NCBI GenBank assembly: GCA_013822735.1
Contig: PNKZ01000002.1
Span: 496,001-560,000, forward strand
From: Pirellula sp.
Lineage (GTDB): Bacteria; Planctomycetota; Planctomycetia; Pirellulales; PNKZ01
Direction of reading: 5' to 3'
Length of the DNA: 64,000 bases
Part shown: positions 62,085-64,000 of the stretch, one piece after another
Layout of the letters: every line of letters starts with the position of its first letter
Position numbering within the stretch: position 1 is the stretch's first letter
Translations under genes and position numbers: made by a program
Notes under the pieces: model-generated
Seen by the model: only the letters and a program-made list of their open reading frames with translations
The model's database searches: none
What the model was told of the DNA's origin: nothing

Positions 62085-64000
62085 ATGCCGCATCGTGCCG
62101 TCCGGCCGACGTTGCCCCTGCGCACCTTCTTGGTGTGCTTGCTGCTCTCCGGAAATCTCGATCCTGCGTGCGCCAATGACGACGCAGGCGTCGAACTGTA
62201 CGAGAAGAAGGTCCGGCCCGCCCTCGTCGAACATTGCGTGAAATGTCATGGCCCTGAGAAGCAAGAAGGGGGCCTGCAGGTTGATAGCGTCGCGGCGATG
62301 TTGCGCGGGGGCGATCAAGGGCCCGCGCTCATGCCCGGCGACCCCGATGCGAGCCTGTTGATACAAGGCATTCGTTACGACGACATCAACTTCCAGATGC
62401 CGCCCAAAGGGAAGATGCCGAGCGACGTCGTGAAGGCGCTCGAAGAGTGGGTTCGCGCAGGGGCACCGGCTCCCTCATCCGAGCAGAAAACGCCGGGCGC
62501 GTCGGCTGTGAAGAAGTTCGACCTTGCCGAACGGGCCAAGCATTGGTGCTTCCAACCCCTCGCAAAGACGAAGCCGCCGGTAGTCGGCAACCGTGCGTGG
62601 CCGCGCGGCGATGTTGATCGTTTCGTGCTACAGAAGCTCGAAGAAGCAAAGCTGCGCCCGGCGCCGCAGGCCGAACCGCATGAAATCATTCGCCGCCTTT
62701 CGTTCGACCTAATCGGGCTACCGCCGACGGCGGCCGATGTCGCGTCGTTTGTCGCAGAGTTTACTGCGGCTAAAGACGATACGGCACGTGACAAGGTCTA
62801 CGGAGCGTTGGTCGATCGGTTGCTCGCCTCGCCGCACTTCGGCGAGCGTTGGGCCCGGCATTGGCTCGACTTGGTGCGCTACGCCGAATCGCGCGGCCAC
62901 GAGTTCGACTATTTGATTCCCAACGCCTTTCAGTATCGCGACTATGTGATTCGGGCGCTGAATGCCGACGTGCCGTACGATCGGTTCGTCGTCGAGCATC
63001 TGGCCGGCGATCTACTGGCCGAGCCCCGCCGACATCCGCAGACCGGGGGCAATGAATCAATTCTCGGTACCGGCTTTTGGTTTCTCGGCGAAGAATGTCA
63101 TTCGCCCGTGGATATTCGCCAAGACGAAACGGATCGGATCGACAATAAGATCGACGTGATGTCGAAGACGTTCCTCGGGCTGACTTTGGCCTGCGCCCGT
63201 TGCCACGATCACAAGTTCGACGCCCTCTCGACAAAAGACTATTACGCCATGTCGGGCTTCGTACTCGGCATGAGCTATCGACAGTCGGCGTTCGAGGTTG
63301 CGGAGCATAACCGCCGTATCGCAGAGCAAATTCGCATTCTTGACGCCCGACACGAAGCCGCGGTTCGGCAGGCGCAATGGGAGCTTTGGCAGCCGACGCT
63401 CGCGATCGTCGATCGCTACCTGTTGGCGGCGCGCGAAGTCCATATCAAGTCGAGTCGGGACGATACCGCATCTGCAAAGGTGTCGGCGGTACGTGCAGCG
63501 GCGCTAAAGCACGGCCTCGAAGAATCGCGATTGCAGGCTTGGATCGACTATCTGCAATCTCCGGCGACCCAAGATGATGTTTTTGCGCGCTGGCGCGAGT
63601 TTATGCGTAGCGGCAAGATCCCCGAGGCTAAGGAGCTCGAGTCCAGCGCGGCCTCCAGGACCTTCGCGCCGCGCATCATCGTTGACTATGGAAATATTTC
63701 GGCTCGCGACTGGTTGGAAGAGGGCCTAGTGTTCGGCGGTCGAGCGCGGCGTGCTGGTGAATTGTGCATTGGCGACGATCTGCAACGTCCGCTTAGCCGC
63801 GTGGAGACGGACTCTGCGGCGGTCGCCGACCTTCGGATGGATCCGCCCTCCGATCATCCGAGCGAAGGTGAACCAGGCAAAATTCAGTGGCGCCAAGCCG
63901 GCCGCACATTGAAGACTCCCACATTCACGCTGAATACCGGCAAACTTCGGTATCTCATTCGCGGCAGCGGGCACATATTCGCTTCGGTTGCTTCTCATCG
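62085..64000 (+). CDS. Planctomycete cytochrome c / DUF1549 protein, 3' end cut by window
   Basis: The frame opens at the ATG at 62085 (AGGA 9 nt upstream) and runs without a stop to the end of the window, 638 residues. A signal peptide is followed by a PSCyt1 cytochrome domain with the heme motif CVKCH (about residue 52). The DUF1549 domain follows from about residue 177, with LVDRLLASPHFGERWARHWLD, and contains a second CxxCH (CARCH). PSCyt1 and DUF1549 (plus DUF1553, expected beyond the window) form a family that is very large in planctomycetes. It is probably an exported protein linked to polysaccharide use or redox chemistry; the exact role is unknown. Confidence 0.92.
   Translation, partial: MPHRAVRPTLPLRTFLVCLLLSGNLDPACANDDAGVELYEKKVRPALVEHCVKCHGPEKQEGGLQVDSVAAMLRGGDQGPALMPGDPDASLLIQGIRYDDINFQMPPKGKMPSDVVKALEEWVRAGAPAPSSEQKTPGASAVKKFDLAERAKHWCFQPLAKTKPPVVGNRAWPRGDVDRFVLQKLEEAKLRPAPQAEPHEIIRRLSFDLIGLPPTAADVASFVAEFTAAKDDTARDKVYGALVDRLLASPHFGERWARHWLDLVRYAESRGHEFDYLIPNAFQYRDYVIRALNADVPYDRFVVEHLAGDLLAEPRRHPQTGGNESILGTGFWFLGEECHSPVDIRQDETDRIDNKIDVMSKTFLGLTLACARCHDHKFDALSTKDYYAMSGFVLGMSYRQSAFEVAEHNRRIAEQIRILDARHEAAVRQAQWELWQPTLAIVDRYLLAAREVHIKSSRDDTASAKVSAVRAAALKHGLEESRLQAWIDYLQSPATQDDVFARWREFMRSGKIPEAKELESSAASRTFAPRIIVDYGNISARDWLEEGLVFGGRARRAGELCIGDDLQRPLSRVETDSAAVADLRMDPPSDHPSEGEPGKIQWRQAGRTLKTPTFTLNTGKLRYLIRGSGHIFASVASH

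Overview
The window is a stretch of a high-GC bacterial chromosome that reads as a planctomycete, most likely of the Pirellula type. The main evidence is a PSCyt1/DUF1549 'planctomycete cytochrome c' gene at the right edge, two divergent EF-G paralogues resembling mitochondrial GFM1 and GFM2, and a spc operon without rpmD. A TolC homologue with long Gly- and Pro-rich stretches and many palindromic repeats between genes fit the same picture. This assignment comes from recognised protein sequence, not from a database search.

Positions 1-34.3 kb hold one nearly unbroken, all-plus-strand translation/transcription supercluster: tuf (3' end), tRNA-Trp(CCA), secE, nusG, rplKAJL, rpoB, rpoC, rpsL, rpsG, an EF-G of the GFM2 type, then the S10, spc and alpha operons (rpsJ-rplC-rplD-rplW-rplB-rpsS-rplV-rpsC-rplP-rpmC-rpsQ; rplN-rplX-rplE-rpsZ-rpsH-rplF-rplR-rpsE-rplO-secY; map-rpmJ-rpsM-rpsK-rpsD-rpoA-rplQ). 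A near-consensus promoter lies ahead of rpsJ and a perfect intrinsic terminator follows rplQ. rpmD, adk and infA are absent from their usual places.

Positions 34.4-40.2 kb hold a putative HELWH metallopeptidase, a lipoprotein-like protein, two minus-strand secreted Cys-rich proteins with their own terminator, and a second EF-G of the GFM1 type with its own 12-bp terminator. Positions 40.2-49.9 kb hold a fused phosphotransferase/P-loop kinase, cyanophycin synthetase cphA (minus strand), and, divergent from it, an ABC exporter with a zinc ribbon plus a DUF1854 protein. Both families are known companions of cyanophycin genes. An EttA-type ABC-F ATPase and a Lys-rich small protein follow.

Positions 49.95-60.3 kb look like an accessory region built on a tripartite efflux theme: a methyltransferase, a TolC-like protein, an HlyD-type adaptor ending in two EF-hand loops, and a MacB-type permease without an ATPase beside it. 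Between the TolC and HlyD genes lies about 3.1 kb of SUKH (SMI1/KNR4), unknown and CrtO-like genes, bracketed by two 250-bp elements with palindromic terminal inverted repeats and by other palindrome families. Positions 60.4-64 kb carry thyX, a stand-alone CaMKII-association-domain protein and the truncated cytochrome gene.

The most unusual material is the repeat-bracketed island inside the efflux locus, the calcium-binding HlyD adaptor, the cyanophycin/ABC divergon, the split EF-G pair and the family of spacers built from short inverted words. No CRISPR array, rRNA gene, integrase or complete transposase was seen.
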